Assembly (NCBI GenBank): GCA_036267135.1
Contig: DATAWQ010000106.1
Location: 1-64,000 of the forward strand
Reading direction: 5' to 3'
DNA: 64,000 nucleotides
Origin: PALSA-505 sp036267135
GTDB taxonomy: Bacteria > Actinomycetota > Actinomycetes > Streptosporangiales > Streptosporangiaceae
In this document: positions 38,999-46,890 of the stretch, piece by piece
Position numbering within the stretch: position 1 is the stretch's first letter
How the letters are laid out: each line of letters begins with the position of its first letter
Position numbers and translations under genes: made by a program
Notes under the pieces: model-generated
Databases searched by the model: none
Told to the model about the DNA's origin: nothing
What the model saw: the letters and a program-made list of their open reading frames with translations, nothing else

Positions 38999-39772
38999 CT
39001 ACCGGGGCGTGGCCGTAATGGTTGCCCAGATATGGCACAAAATGACGATTCCGTCCGGATTTCGCCGTGGGCACAGCCCGGTTGGCGCGCCACCAGCCAG
39101 TTCACGGCCGATTCGTTCGCGTAGGGCGTCCCTGGTGGCGACGGACGTCTGGGTCCGCTCCATCCAGTCTTCGAAGTCCAGCGGGTTGTCCCGGCGCGCG
39201 GTCCTGGTGACCACGGCCCCGGCCTCGGCCAGCAGGCCACCGATCTCGGGCCCGGTGAGCGTGCGGCCGTGGCTGGGGTCGCGCAGCCGTTCGAGCCGGT
39301 TGGTCTCCGCGGCCACCTCAGGGTCCTCGTCGGCGATCATGTCGATGATCCCGATCCGACCGTCAGCCCTGGTGACGCGCACCATTTCGCGCACCACGGC
39401 GGCCGGGTCGGCCACCTGATGCAGCGCGATCCGGCAGGCCACCAGGTCGAACTGGCGGTCGATCCAGGGCAGCGCGGTGGCGTTGCCCAGCAGGAAGACC
39501 ACATTGCGCAGCCCGTCCGCTTCGGCCAGTCGCCGCCCCTGCTCCAGCATCTCCGGGGTCAGGTCGAGCGCACTGACGTGAGCCACGTGCGGGGCCAGCG
39601 CCCGGCCCAGGTGAGCCGCGCCCGCGGCCACGTCGAGCACCTGTTCGTCCGCCGACGGGGTCAGCTCGTCGACGATCCAGTCCAGGCCCCTGGCCGCGAA
39701 CCCCTGATCGGTGAACGTCGCGGCCTGGAGGCGGAACTGCTCGCGGACGGCGTCATCGTGTGAACCGGACAC
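38999..39772 (-). CDS. Class I SAM-dependent methyltransferase (UbiE-like)
   Basis: 257 residues. The SAM-binding motif I is VLDVAAGAAHLGRALAPHV, motif II region VSALDLTPEMLEQ, and the post-motif FDLVACRIALHQVADPAAVV with DGRIGIIDMIAD completes the Methyltransf_11 pattern. The start is a GTG at 39772. The substrate is unknown; relatives methylate quinones or small metabolites. The last 30 residues (RRNPDGIVILCHIWATITAT) are less conserved. Confidence 0.88.
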   Translation of the reverse strand: MSGSHDDAVREQFRLQAATFTDQGFAARGLDWIVDELTPSADEQVLDVAAGAAHLGRALAPHVAHVSALDLTPEMLEQGRRLAEADGLRNVVFLLGNATALPWIDRQFDLVACRIALHQVADPAAVVREMVRVTRADGRIGIIDMIADEDPEVAAETNRLERLRDPSHGRTLTGPEIGGLLAEAGAVVTRTARRDNPLDFEDWMERTQTSVATRDALRERIGRELAGGAPTGLCPRRNPDGIVILCHIWATITATPR

Positions 39773-39864
39773 AAGGGGCGAGTCTAGTCACCCGCCCACC
39801 GGGGCCCGCAGCACCCGCACCGGGCGGCGGCGCGATGCGGTCGTAGCTGACCGACCGAGGGCCG

Positions 39865-40479
39865 TCAGTCACCTTCCGCCGCGCCCCTGCCCACGGTGTC
39901 ACTGCCCACGGTGTCACTGCCCACATTGTCACTGCCCGGCCACGCCGGGTCCGGGCCAGGCCGCGCCGGGCGGTGCCCGGTCCGCTGCTGGTGGGCGGAC
40001 GAGAGCAGGTGCTTGCCCTCCAGCAGCGACCAGGCCCGGCCGAGCGCCGAGCTGAACTGGCCGATCATGATGTACGCCACCCAGTAGACCAGTCCGGTGT
40101 TCGACTCGTCGAACAGGACGGCCAGGCCCACTCCGAACTGGAACAGGTACATGGCCATGCTGATCGTCAGCATCCACAACTGCAGTTCTTGCTTGGCCAC
40201 CTCGCGGTGCAGCCGGTACGTGGCCGACAGGGCGATGATCGCCACGATGACCGACACGCCGCCCACCCCGGCCTGCGGGATGAGCGCGACCAGGGACACG
40301 AAGAAGCAGTTGACCAGGGCGGTGAAGGCGGACCCTGCCTGGGCCCGGCCGGCCGCCGGCGCGTGCTCGCCGAAGATGGAGTCCGGCCTTAGCGCCACGG
40401 CCACGAACAGCAGGCCGATCAGGACCCCAGCCGCGGTCGCCGTGGCGGCGAAGTACCCCGTGAAGTTGCCGGGAACCAC
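39865..40479 (-). CDS. Hypothetical integral membrane protein
   Basis: 204 residues with about five membrane helices (AATATAAGVLIGLLFVAVAL, TALVNCFFVSLVALIPQ, VSVIVAIIALSA, WMLTISMAMYLFQFGVGLAV, LVYWVAYIMIGQFSSALG). A Pro/Gly/Ser-rich cytoplasmic tail is encoded by a 15-bp repeat (GSDTV units). No family function is recognised. It has no clear operon partners. The ATG at 40479 is directly upstream of the first helix. Confidence 0.75.
   Translation of the reverse strand: MVPGNFTGYFAATATAAGVLIGLLFVAVALRPDSIFGEHAPAAGRAQAGSAFTALVNCFFVSLVALIPQAGVGGVSVIVAIIALSATYRLHREVAKQELQLWMLTISMAMYLFQFGVGLAVLFDESNTGLVYWVAYIMIGQFSSALGRAWSLLEGKHLLSSAHQQRTGHRPARPGPDPAWPGSDNVGSDTVGSDTVGRGAAEGD
39887..39930 (-). 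repeat. 15-bp tandem repeat in the membrane protein gene
   Basis: ACTGCCCACGGTGTC and variants recur about three times (39887-39900, 39901-39915, 39916-39930). They encode GSDTV/GSDNV units near the protein C-terminus, in frame. Confidence 0.85.
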
Positions 40480-40591
40480 GAACCCCCCTCCCCCTCGTAG
40501 CGATCAGCCCATTGTGTCGTGGATCGCCCACCGCTGCGGCCCAGCGCCCCCGCCTCGTCGTTCACCCAGTCCGTCCAGGCGCCCAGCCTGT

Positions 40592-41134
40592 TCAGCCGGG
40601 CAGGCAGGCCCCGGTGACCCGCTGCTCCAGGTCGAGCAGCCGCCGCTTGTTGTCCACGCCGCCGCCGTAGCCGGTCAGGCTGCCGTCGCTGCCCACCACG
40701 CGGTGGCACGGCACGATGATGCTCACCGGGTTCCGCCCGTTGGCCAGCCCGACCGCCCGCGACGCCGTCGGCCGGCCGATCTGGTCCGCGAGCTGCCCGT
40801 AGGACACCGTCCGGCCGTACCCGATGCCGAGCAACGCTTCCCAGACGGTCCGCTGGAACGCGGTGCCGTGCAGGGCCAGCGGCAGGTCGAACACCTGCCG
40901 GTCGCCGTCGAAGTACTCGCCGAGCTGGCGGGCCGTCTCGGCGAACACCTTCTCACCCGCGTCGCTGCCGGTGCCCGTGGCGGCCAGCACCGTGGCGGCC
41001 AGCACCTTGGCCGGGGCCCGCCCGTTCATGTACAGGCCGGCCAGTGCGTCGTCGTCGGCCATCAGCATCAGCGGCCCGAGCGGGCTGCCGATCGTGGTGC
41101 AGGCCAGCCGCGCCGCGCCGTTCTTCGAGATCAT
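40592..41134 (-). CDS. ogt: Methylated-DNA-protein-cysteine S-methyltransferase
   Basis: 180 residues. The acceptor motif is IIVPCHRVVGSDGSLTGYGG with Cys in PCHR, preceded by the Arg-finger helix segment VSYGQLADQIGRPTASRAVG. It removes methyl groups from O6-methylguanine irreversibly. The ATG at 41134 is set by AAGGAG at 7 nt; the in-frame ATG at 41170 lacks an SD. It lies 68 bp downstream of the ada-alkA gene in the same direction, forming an alkylation-repair operon. Confidence 0.93.
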   Translation of the reverse strand: MISKNGAARLACTTIGSPLGPLMLMADDDALAGLYMNGRAPAKVLAATVLAATGTGSDAGEKVFAETARQLGEYFDGDRQVFDLPLALHGTAFQRTVWEALLGIGYGRTVSYGQLADQIGRPTASRAVGLANGRNPVSIIVPCHRVVGSDGSLTGYGGGVDNKRRLLDLEQRVTGACLPG

Positions 41135-41202
41135 TAACGTTCTCCTTCTGCGTCCACGTTGTATGGCCACCGTTCAGGTCACAATCAAGCGCTGGGAACC
41201 GG

Positions 41203-42672
41203 TCAGGCCGGCATCTGGTTAATGGCGTGCCCGCCGGTGGCCCACAGGTACTGGACCGCGTAAGCCCGCCACGGGCGCCAGGCCGAGGCCAGCCTGGTCA
41301 GCGCCGCGGGGCTGGGCGGCAGGCCGAGTTCGCGGGCCGCGGCGCGCACCCCCAGGTCGGTGGCGGGGAAGGCGTCCGGGTCGCCAAGCCCGCGCATCGC
41401 GATCATCTCGACCGTCCACGGGCCGATGCCCGGCCGCGCGATGAGCCGTTCGCGGGCCCGCGGCCAGTCGCCGCCCGGGCTCAGGTCGACGTCCCCGGCC
41501 GCCAGCGCCGCCGCCAGGCCGGTGATCGTCTCGCGCCGGGTCCGCGGCATGGCCAGCAGCGCGGTTTCCGCCTCCGCAAGCCGGGCTGGCTCGGGGAACA
41601 GCCTGGTCAGGCCGCCCGCCGGATCTTCTACCGGCTCGCCGAGTGCCGTCGCGAGCCGGGCCCCGTGCGTGCTCGCCGCCGCCGTGGACACCTGCTGCCC
41701 GAGCACCGCCCGAAGCGCGAACTCGGCCGCGTCCACGGTGCGCGGCACCCGGCGGCCAGGCGCCTTGGCCACCAGCGGCGCGAGCAGCGGATCCGCCGAC
41801 AGCACGTCGGCCGCGGCCACCGGGTCGGCATCCAGGTCGAGCAGCCGCCGGCACCGGCTGACCGCCGTGGCCAGATCCCGCAGGTCGGTCACGGCGAGCT
41901 GGCAGGCCACGTGGTCGGGCAGCGGCCGCAGCGACACCACGCCGTGCCCGTGTGGCAGCCGCAACGTGCGCCGGAACGCCCCGTCCCGCCATTCCTCGAC
42001 CCCCGGCACGGCGGTCGCGACCAGGTGGCCGAACAGGTTGTCCGGGTGGAACGGGGTGCGCAGCGGCAGCCGCAGCGAAAGCTCGCTCCCGTGCGCGGCC
42101 GGGTGACCGCGGGCCGCTCGGTGCCGCAGGTCCGTCGGGGTGAGGGCGAACACTTCCCTAACGGCCTCGTTGAACGCCCGGATGCTGGCGAACCCGGCCG
42201 CGAACGCCAGGTCAGCCATGGGGAGCGCGGTGGTCTCGATCAGCAGCCGCGCGGTCTGCGCCCGCTGCGCCCTGGCCAGAGCCAGCGGTCCCGCCCCCAG
42301 TTCGGCCAGCAACTGCCGCTGGATCTGCCGGGTGCTGTAACCGAGCCTGGCCGCCAGCCCCGGCACACCCTCCCGGTCCACCACGCCGTCCGCGATCAGG
42401 CGCATGGCCCGGGCGACCACGTCGGCGCGGACGTTCCATTCCGGTGAGCCCGGGCTCGCGTCGGGCCGGCAGCGCTTGCACGCGCGGAACCCGGCCTGCT
42501 GGGCGGCGGCCGCGCTCGGGTAGAACCCCATGTGCCTGGGCTTGGGGGGCACCACCGGGCAACTCGGCCGGCAGTAGATGCCGGTGCTGCTCACCCCGAT
42601 GAAGAACCAGCCGTCGAACCGGGCGTCCTTGGCGTGGACGGCGCGCAGACACCGCTCGAAATCCTCGTGCAT
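41203..42672 (-). CDS. Ada-AlkA fusion: alkylation-response regulator and 3-methyladenine glycosylase
   Basis: 489 residues. N-terminal Ada zinc domain with the four Cys ligands (YCRPSCP and ACKRCRP), where the first Cys accepts methyl from DNA phosphotriesters. It is followed by an AraC HTH (LAARLGYSTRQIQRQLLAEL, MADLAFAAGFASIRAFNEAV). Then comes a full AlkA domain with ALRAVLGQQVSTAAASTHGA, helix-hairpin-helix RPGIGPWTVEMIAMRGLGDP and catalytic Asp in FPATDLGVRAA. It lacks the Ada C-terminal methyltransferase domain, which the downstream ogt supplies. The methylated N-terminus probably activates its own operon. Confidence 0.93.
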   Translation of the reverse strand: MHEDFERCLRAVHAKDARFDGWFFIGVSSTGIYCRPSCPVVPPKPRHMGFYPSAAAAQQAGFRACKRCRPDASPGSPEWNVRADVVARAMRLIADGVVDREGVPGLAARLGYSTRQIQRQLLAELGAGPLALARAQRAQTARLLIETTALPMADLAFAAGFASIRAFNEAVREVFALTPTDLRHRAARGHPAAHGSELSLRLPLRTPFHPDNLFGHLVATAVPGVEEWRDGAFRRTLRLPHGHGVVSLRPLPDHVACQLAVTDLRDLATAVSRCRRLLDLDADPVAAADVLSADPLLAPLVAKAPGRRVPRTVDAAEFALRAVLGQQVSTAAASTHGARLATALGEPVEDPAGGLTRLFPEPARLAEAETALLAMPRTRRETITGLAAALAAGDVDLSPGGDWPRARERLIARPGIGPWTVEMIAMRGLGDPDAFPATDLGVRAAARELGLPPSPAALTRLASAWRPWRAYAVQYLWATGGHAINQMPA

Positions 42673-42729
42673 CTGCCCAGCATGGCTGGACTCCGGGGGC
42701 AGCGGCTAGCGGGTTTGCGACATCGAGCT

Positions 42730-43088
42730 TCAGGTCGGTGTCGATGTCGCAAATCTGCGAGTGAGGACCCGCCAGCCCAGCATGAACAACCCGAGGAACG
42801 CCATCGCCACGAACACGAACGCCACCGCGACGCCCTGCCCCGACGCCGCCCGCAACACCATCCCTACCGCGACCGTGCTCAGCCAGACTCCCGTTCCGGT
42901 CGGCACGATCGCCCCCGGCCGGCGCCACCCCCGCACCACCACCCACCCCACCGCCAGCCCGCGAGAAACGGCCACAAGGTGCGCGCCACCCCGGCCACCG
43001 TCTCCCCCTCGGCATGGCTAGCCCGCCCAAGAACCACAAACACCCCCACGCAGCACACATCCGCCACCCCACCCACCACCGCTCGCAT
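42730..43088 (-). pseudogene. DUF3054 membrane protein gene with a frameshift
   Basis: From the ATG at 43088 (GGAGGG upstream) the minus strand encodes MRAVVGGVADVCCVGVFVVL, GRASHAEG and ARTLWPFLAGW, the first half of a DUF3054 protein. The frame is then lost near 42956-42962. The matching second half continues in another frame (GLAVGWVVVRGWRRPGAIVP, VWLSTVAVGMVLR, LGLFMLGWRVLTRR) to a stop at 42730. A single missing base in a G/C run would explain it, so this is either a recent pseudogene or a sequencing error. Function of the family is unknown. Confidence 0.75.
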
Positions 43089-43303
43089 AACCCTCCACCC
43101 TAGCCACACCCACCGCGCGTCTCCCCGCCCCGCGTCTCCCCGCCCCGCGTCCCCAATCCGGCCCACCGCATCGGCCCACGCCGCCCGTCGCCCCGGGCCG
43201 CGGGGGCATCGGTGTCCCATCCTGCTCCCTGGCCACGCCGTTCGCCGCATCCCGGCCCCACCGCATCGGCCCGCGCCGCTTGTTGCTCGACCGTGTCCAA
43301 CCC

Positions 43304-43352
43304 GCCCCATGATCTTGAAGAGCTGTATGTGTCAGAGCACGTAGAGGTCTTC
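43304..43352. repeat. 49-bp dispersed repeat, copy B
   Basis: Ungapped match (39 of 49) to 8980-9028. Conserved blocks include TGATC-TGAAGA, AGCACG and AGGTCTTC. It is intergenic, between the DUF3054 pseudogene and the Zur-like box. Confidence 0.75.
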
Positions 43353-43431
43353 GTGCTGACGGATGGCTCGAACCCCGCACTCGCCTCGCACTCCACCGGC
43401 CCCACCGGGCGAGCCCGGCCCACCACCCCCT

Positions 43432-43477
43432 TGTGACCCGGCCCCTACGACCCCCCCTGTGACCCGGCCCCTACGAC
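43432..43477. repeat. Direct repeat of 20 bp
   Basis: TGTGACCCGGCCCCTACGAC occurs at 43432-43451 and again, identically, at 43458-43477, separated by six C residues. It lies just upstream of the Zur-like box. Confidence 0.85.
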
Positions 43478-43479
43478 GT

Positions 43480-43495
43480 TGATAATCGTTTTCTA
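43480..43495 (+). promoter_or_regulatory. Zur/Fur-type box candidate
   Basis: GATAATCGTTTTC (43481-43493) has the GA-x-AA-x3-TT-x-TC symmetry of actinobacterial Zur boxes such as GAAAATGATTTTC. It is about 90-140 bp upstream of the DUF6412-like and YidC-like genes, which may be zinc-regulated. This is a motif match only. Confidence 0.5.
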
Positions 43496-43582
43496 TGAGG
43501 CCGGTTCATCAATTCGGAGACTTGGTATCGCTCCCCAGCGACCCTTTCTCTCCGAATAGACGGGCGGGCCGACGTCGCGACG

Positions 43583-43954
43583 GTGGTGGCTGGCGGGGGC
43601 GGCGTAGGCTGGGGAGTAGGTGCCTTCTCGTGCGTGGAGGTGGCGGTGGTGGTGACGGCGCTGGGTGGCGTGCTCACACTGCTCGCTGACCTCTGGTGGG
43701 CGACCGGGCATCTGCTGACTTCGCCGCCCGGCCCGGCGATGACGATGCTGGCCGGCGCCGTGCTGGTGGCTGCGCTCGCATGTCTGGCGGGCGGGGCCAG
43801 GCTCAACCGGCTCTCCACGGCGGCCCCGCTGCTGCGCCGGGCCCGGGCCCTGCGTGAGAAGTCCTGGCACGCTGCGTTCTTGCGGCAGCGTGACCCGGAC
43901 GCGGCCGGACGCCCCCGTCCCCGCGCGCCTTCGGCGGCCCAGGCGGCCGCTTAA
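43583..43954 (+). CDS. DUF6412-like small membrane protein
   Basis: Up to 123 residues. Two hydrophobic helices (VAVVVTALGGVLTLLADLWW and MLAGAVLVAALACLAGGARL) lead to the characteristic tail RARALREKSWHAAFLRQRDP followed by DAAGRPRPRAPS, which matches the DUF6412 pattern (LRERs...FLPQRDPDAPGRPRPRAP). Function is unknown. The start is uncertain: GTG 43583 or GTG 43634, the latter closer to the first helix. It is followed after 107 bp by a YidC-like insertase gene and preceded by a Zur-like box; the pair probably works together in the membrane. Confidence 0.7.
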   Translation: MVAGGGGVGWGVGAFSCVEVAVVVTALGGVLTLLADLWWATGHLLTSPPGPAMTMLAGAVLVAALACLAGGARLNRLSTAAPLLRRARALREKSWHAAFLRQRDPDAAGRPRPRAPSAAQAAA

Positions 43955-44061
43955 CCGAGATCGCGGAGATTCCCCTTCGGGACTCCGACCCATTCTGCGC
44001 CGTTATGCGGCCGCCTCCAGCCGTCATCTGAAGCTAACGACCCGCTGGAGGGTTGCTCATC

Positions 44062-44868
44062 ATGTCCACGTTTTTTGGCGTCCCCATTGACGCCGCGTAT
44101 CACGTCGTGTCCGCCATCGCCCACGTGCTGACCCCGCTGCTCGGCGGCCTGGCTGCCGCGGCCGCGATCGTGCTGTTCACCATGGCCATCCGCCTGCTCG
44201 TGTTGCCGCTCAGCTACCGCGCGATGCGCGGGATGGATGCGCAGGCCAGGATGGCGCCGCGGGTGCGGGCGCTGCGCACGAAGCACGCCAGGCACCCGGA
44301 AAGACTGCAGCGCGAACTGACGGCGCTGTACCAAGCCGAGGGCACGAGCATGTACGCCGGCTGTCTGCCGACGCTGCTGCAGTGGCCCTTCCTCAGCGTC
44401 ATGTACCTGCTGTTCCGGACGCCGAAGATCGGCGGGGCCGCCAACACGCTGCTCAGCCACGATCTGTTCGGTGCGACCCTCGGCAGCCACTGGCTGAGCG
44501 GAACCGGACCACTCAGCGCCCAGGGCGCGGTGTTCGCCGGCCTGTTCGTGCTGCTGGCCGCCGTCGGCTGGCTGTCGGCCCGGGTGACGCGGCGCCTCAC
44601 ATCCTCGGGCAGCACGTCGGTCGCCGTGCCGGGGAACGTGGCCGGGCGGAAGTCCTCGGTGGGGCAGGCGGGCGCAGTTGGGACCGGTGCGCTCCAGCCC
44701 GCGGGATGGACGGGCGTGCTGACCCGGCTGGTGCCGTACGTGACCGTCGTCATGGCGGCGTTCGTTCCGCTGGCGGCCGGGCTGTACCTGGCCACCACCA
44801 CGGCCTGGACGCTGGCCGAGCGGACACTGCTGAGGCGGTCGAAGCCCGGTGAGGCCCGGAGCGCATAA
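44062..44868 (+). CDS. YidC/Oxa1-family membrane insertase
   Basis: 268 residues, short for a bacterial YidC. Hydrophobic segments are arranged as in the Oxa1 core: AAAIVLFTMAIRLLVLPLSY with the following cytoplasmic hairpin rich in Arg (RMAPRVRALRTKHARHPERL), then LPTLLQWPFLSVMYLLF, and later helices AVFAGLFVLLAAVGWLSARV and LVPYVTVVMAAFVPLAAGLY. The groove arginine expected in helix 1 is plausibly R of MAIRLL. It is most likely a specialised second insertase beside the housekeeping copy. GGAGGG 9 nt upstream sets the ATG at 44062. Confidence 0.85.
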   Translation: MSTFFGVPIDAAYHVVSAIAHVLTPLLGGLAAAAAIVLFTMAIRLLVLPLSYRAMRGMDAQARMAPRVRALRTKHARHPERLQRELTALYQAEGTSMYAGCLPTLLQWPFLSVMYLLFRTPKIGGAANTLLSHDLFGATLGSHWLSGTGPLSAQGAVFAGLFVLLAAVGWLSARVTRRLTSSGSTSVAVPGNVAGRKSSVGQAGAVGTGALQPAGWTGVLTRLVPYVTVVMAAFVPLAAGLYLATTTAWTLAERTLLRRSKPGEARSA

Positions 44869-44913
44869 TGGTCTGAGGTGACGATTACCCGACCAGCGGG
44901 CCTGGCCGCCTTG

Positions 44914-44941
44914 CCTGCGGCGTACTAGCGACGCCGCCAGG
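44914..44941 (+). terminator. Hairpin after the YidC-like gene
   Basis: CCTGCGGCGT (44914-44923) pairs with ACGCCGCCAGG (44931-44941) with one bulge and a 7-nt loop, 45 bp after the stop codon. No T-tract follows, so it is a weak or factor-assisted terminator candidate. Confidence 0.4.
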
Positions 44942-45009
44942 CTCTAGGTCACGCCTGGTCACGGGTCTGGCACCGGGCGGAAATGCGTTTGCCCCCGTCG
45001 ATTGGCCAC

Positions 45010-45029
45010 GGTTACCTTCGAAGGTAACC
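45010..45029. promoter_or_regulatory. Perfect 20-bp palindrome upstream of an MFS gene
   Basis: GGTTACCTTCGAAGGTAACC is fully self-complementary and ends 25 bp before the MFS start codon. It is a strong operator candidate for a dimeric repressor encoded elsewhere, since no regulator gene adjoins. Confidence 0.75.
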
Positions 45030-45054
45030 CGACCACTCGAACGGATGTGCCGTC

Positions 45055-46413
45055 ATGCCTGCGCGCGCCCTGACCAGCCGGTTTCCCGTGCTGGCGCTGC
45101 GGGACTTCAGGCTTCTGCTGGCCGATCGGCTGCTCGCCCCGGCCGCGGTGGGATTCTCGATCGTCGGCGTGGCCTTCGCCGTGCTGGACATCACCCGGTC
45201 GACCGCCGACCTGTCCTATGTGCTCGCTGCCCAGATCGCCCCATCGCTGGTGTTTACCCTGATCGGTGGGGTGTTCGCCGATCGCTTGCCACCGCAGCGC
45301 GTGATCATCGTGGGGAATCTCATGATCGCACTGGGGGAGGGGGGCTTCGGCCTGCTGGTCCTCAGCGGTCATGCCCGGCTGTGGCAGATGATCGCGCTGG
45401 AGTGCGTGACCGGCGCGGGCATCGCTGTGTTCTACCCGGCCTCGCAGGCCCTGCTGCCCAAGATCGTGCCCGACGGCCTGCTGACGCAGGCGAGCGCGCT
45501 GAGCAGGCTGGCGATGAACGGTGGGCAGATGGGCGGCGCCGCTGTCGCCGGCCTGGTGGTCGCGGCGATCGGCCCCGGCTGGGCGCTGGCCATCTGCGGG
45601 CTCGGCATGACCGGGACCGTTCCCGTGCTGCTCATGCTGCGGGCGACCGGGAGCGAGCGGACGGTGTCGCACGGCATCATCCATGAGCTTCGCGACGGCT
45701 GGTCGGAGGTTCGCTCGCGCACCTGGTTCTGGGTGACCGTGCTGCAGTATTCGGCGGTCATGATGGCCTGGTACGGAGCGTTCCAGGTGCTGGGCCCGGC
45801 GACGGCGCGGGCCCATCTGGGCGGCCCCGCGGCCTGGGGTGCGATCACCGCGTCGGAATCGGTCGGCCTGATCGGCGGGGGGCTCGTGGCGCTGCGGTTC
45901 ATACCGCGTCGCCCCGTGCTGTTCGTGGCCGCCATCGGCATGGTGATCGCCATCCCAACGTTTTCCCTAGCGGCGCTGTGGCCGCTGCCGCTGGTCTGTC
46001 TCTGCTCGTTCGGGGTGGGGATCGCGCTCGAGTGCATGATGGTCGTGTGGACCGTCACGATGACGACGAATGTGCCGCCGGACCGGCTGGCCCGGGTGTC
46101 GGCCTACGACGCGTTCGGATCGATCATGGCGATGCCGGTGGGCGCACTCGCCGCCGGGCCGATCGCGGCCGCGATCGGTGTCTCACCCACCCAATACGGG
46201 GCGGCCGCGATCATACTCGTGGCGTCCGCCCTGGCCATGATCCCGCGCGAGGTCAGGAAGTTCCGATCGTCCGTCCCAGTGACACTAGGGGCGGTAACCA
46301 GCACGGTTCCGGACGCTGGGCCGGAGGCGCCGGACCTGGCCCCCCCTGAAATCCGCGGGCCGGCGCCGGATCCGTTGGCCGTTGCCGAAGCAGCCACGCA
46401 CGATGCTCTCTAG
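45055..46413 (+). CDS. MFS transporter, EntS-like drug/siderophore exporter type
   Basis: 452 residues, 12 predicted membrane helices with the MFS motif-A region LIGGVFADRLPPQRVIIVGN between helices 2 and 3, and TGAGIAVFYPASQALLPKIV in the N-terminal half, as in MFS_3 (EntS-like) exporters. A long hydrophilic C-terminal tail (about 60 residues rich in Pro and Ala) is unusual. The gene is monocistronic behind a perfect 20-bp palindrome. The substrate cannot be told from sequence. Confidence 0.88.
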   Translation: MPARALTSRFPVLALRDFRLLLADRLLAPAAVGFSIVGVAFAVLDITRSTADLSYVLAAQIAPSLVFTLIGGVFADRLPPQRVIIVGNLMIALGEGGFGLLVLSGHARLWQMIALECVTGAGIAVFYPASQALLPKIVPDGLLTQASALSRLAMNGGQMGGAAVAGLVVAAIGPGWALAICGLGMTGTVPVLLMLRATGSERTVSHGIIHELRDGWSEVRSRTWFWVTVLQYSAVMMAWYGAFQVLGPATARAHLGGPAAWGAITASESVGLIGGGLVALRFIPRRPVLFVAAIGMVIAIPTFSLAALWPLPLVCLCSFGVGIALECMMVVWTVTMTTNVPPDRLARVSAYDAFGSIMAMPVGALAAGPIAAAIGVSPTQYGAAAIILVASALAMIPREVRKFRSSVPVTLGAVTSTVPDAGPEAPDLAPPEIRGPAPDPLAVAEAATHDAL

Positions 46414-46422
46414 CATGTCAAT

Positions 46423-46545
46423 GTGATCTTCGACAGGGACGACCTAGACAGCGAGGTCAGCGCGGTCGAGTTCGCCCAGGACAAGATCATCGCCTACTAC
46501 GACGGCCGGGCCACCGCCGAGGAAAACTACGAGGAGCGCACCGGC
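46423..46545 (+). pseudogene. Truncated ORF of unknown family
   Basis: A GTG start opens a protein-like frame (VIFDRDDLDSEVSAVEFAQD, then KIIAYYDGRATAEENYEERT). After about 41 codons it runs into sequence that encodes a sulfotransferase on the opposite strand. Only the N-terminus of this gene appears to be present; the family is not recognised. Confidence 0.5.
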
Positions 46546-46741
46546 GCGGCTCCTCCTCGCAGGCCCGGACGAAGTCGCCGATCGGCTCCAGCCCGGCCGA
46601 CCACAGGTGCGTCCAGTTGGAGTGGGCGCGCTCCACCGGATCGCGCAGCACCGCGATCAGCTTGGCTTGGGGCATCAGGGCGTGGATCCGGCGGTGCGCG
46701 GCCGGGTCGTGCAGGTAGAGCGGGGTCGACTCGCCGCGCAG
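46541..46741 (-). pseudogene. Sulfotransferase gene fragment
   Basis: The minus strand encodes GESTPLYLHDPAAHRRIHAL, then MPQAKLIAVLRDPVERAHSN and WTHLWSAGLEPIGDF. This is a clear internal segment of a PAPS-dependent sulfotransferase; RDPVERAHSNW is the 3'-phosphate-binding motif. Both ends are missing: an in-frame stop lies just upstream (46745-46747), and downstream the frame continues into antisense of the neighbouring fragment. It is a rearrangement scar. Confidence 0.7.
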
Positions 46742-46799
46742 CCTTCAGGTCTCCGCAACTTTCGAAACTCCGCAACTTTCGAAACTCTGAAGCCTTCAG
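46740..46799. repeat. 17-bp tandem pair flanked by AGCCTTCAG direct repeats
   Basis: CTCCGCAACTTTCGAAA is repeated exactly at 46751-46767 and 46768-46784. AGCCTTCAG flanks the unit at 46740-46748 and 46791-46799. The block abuts the broken sulfotransferase fragment, consistent with a rearrangement site. Confidence 0.8.
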
Positions 46800-46890
46800 A
46801 ACTTCGGAAACATCCGCACCGCCGTAACATCCACGGCGGCGGATATTTAAGATCGGCTGTAATGCCACTCCAGCGGGCCGAGGATCGCGC

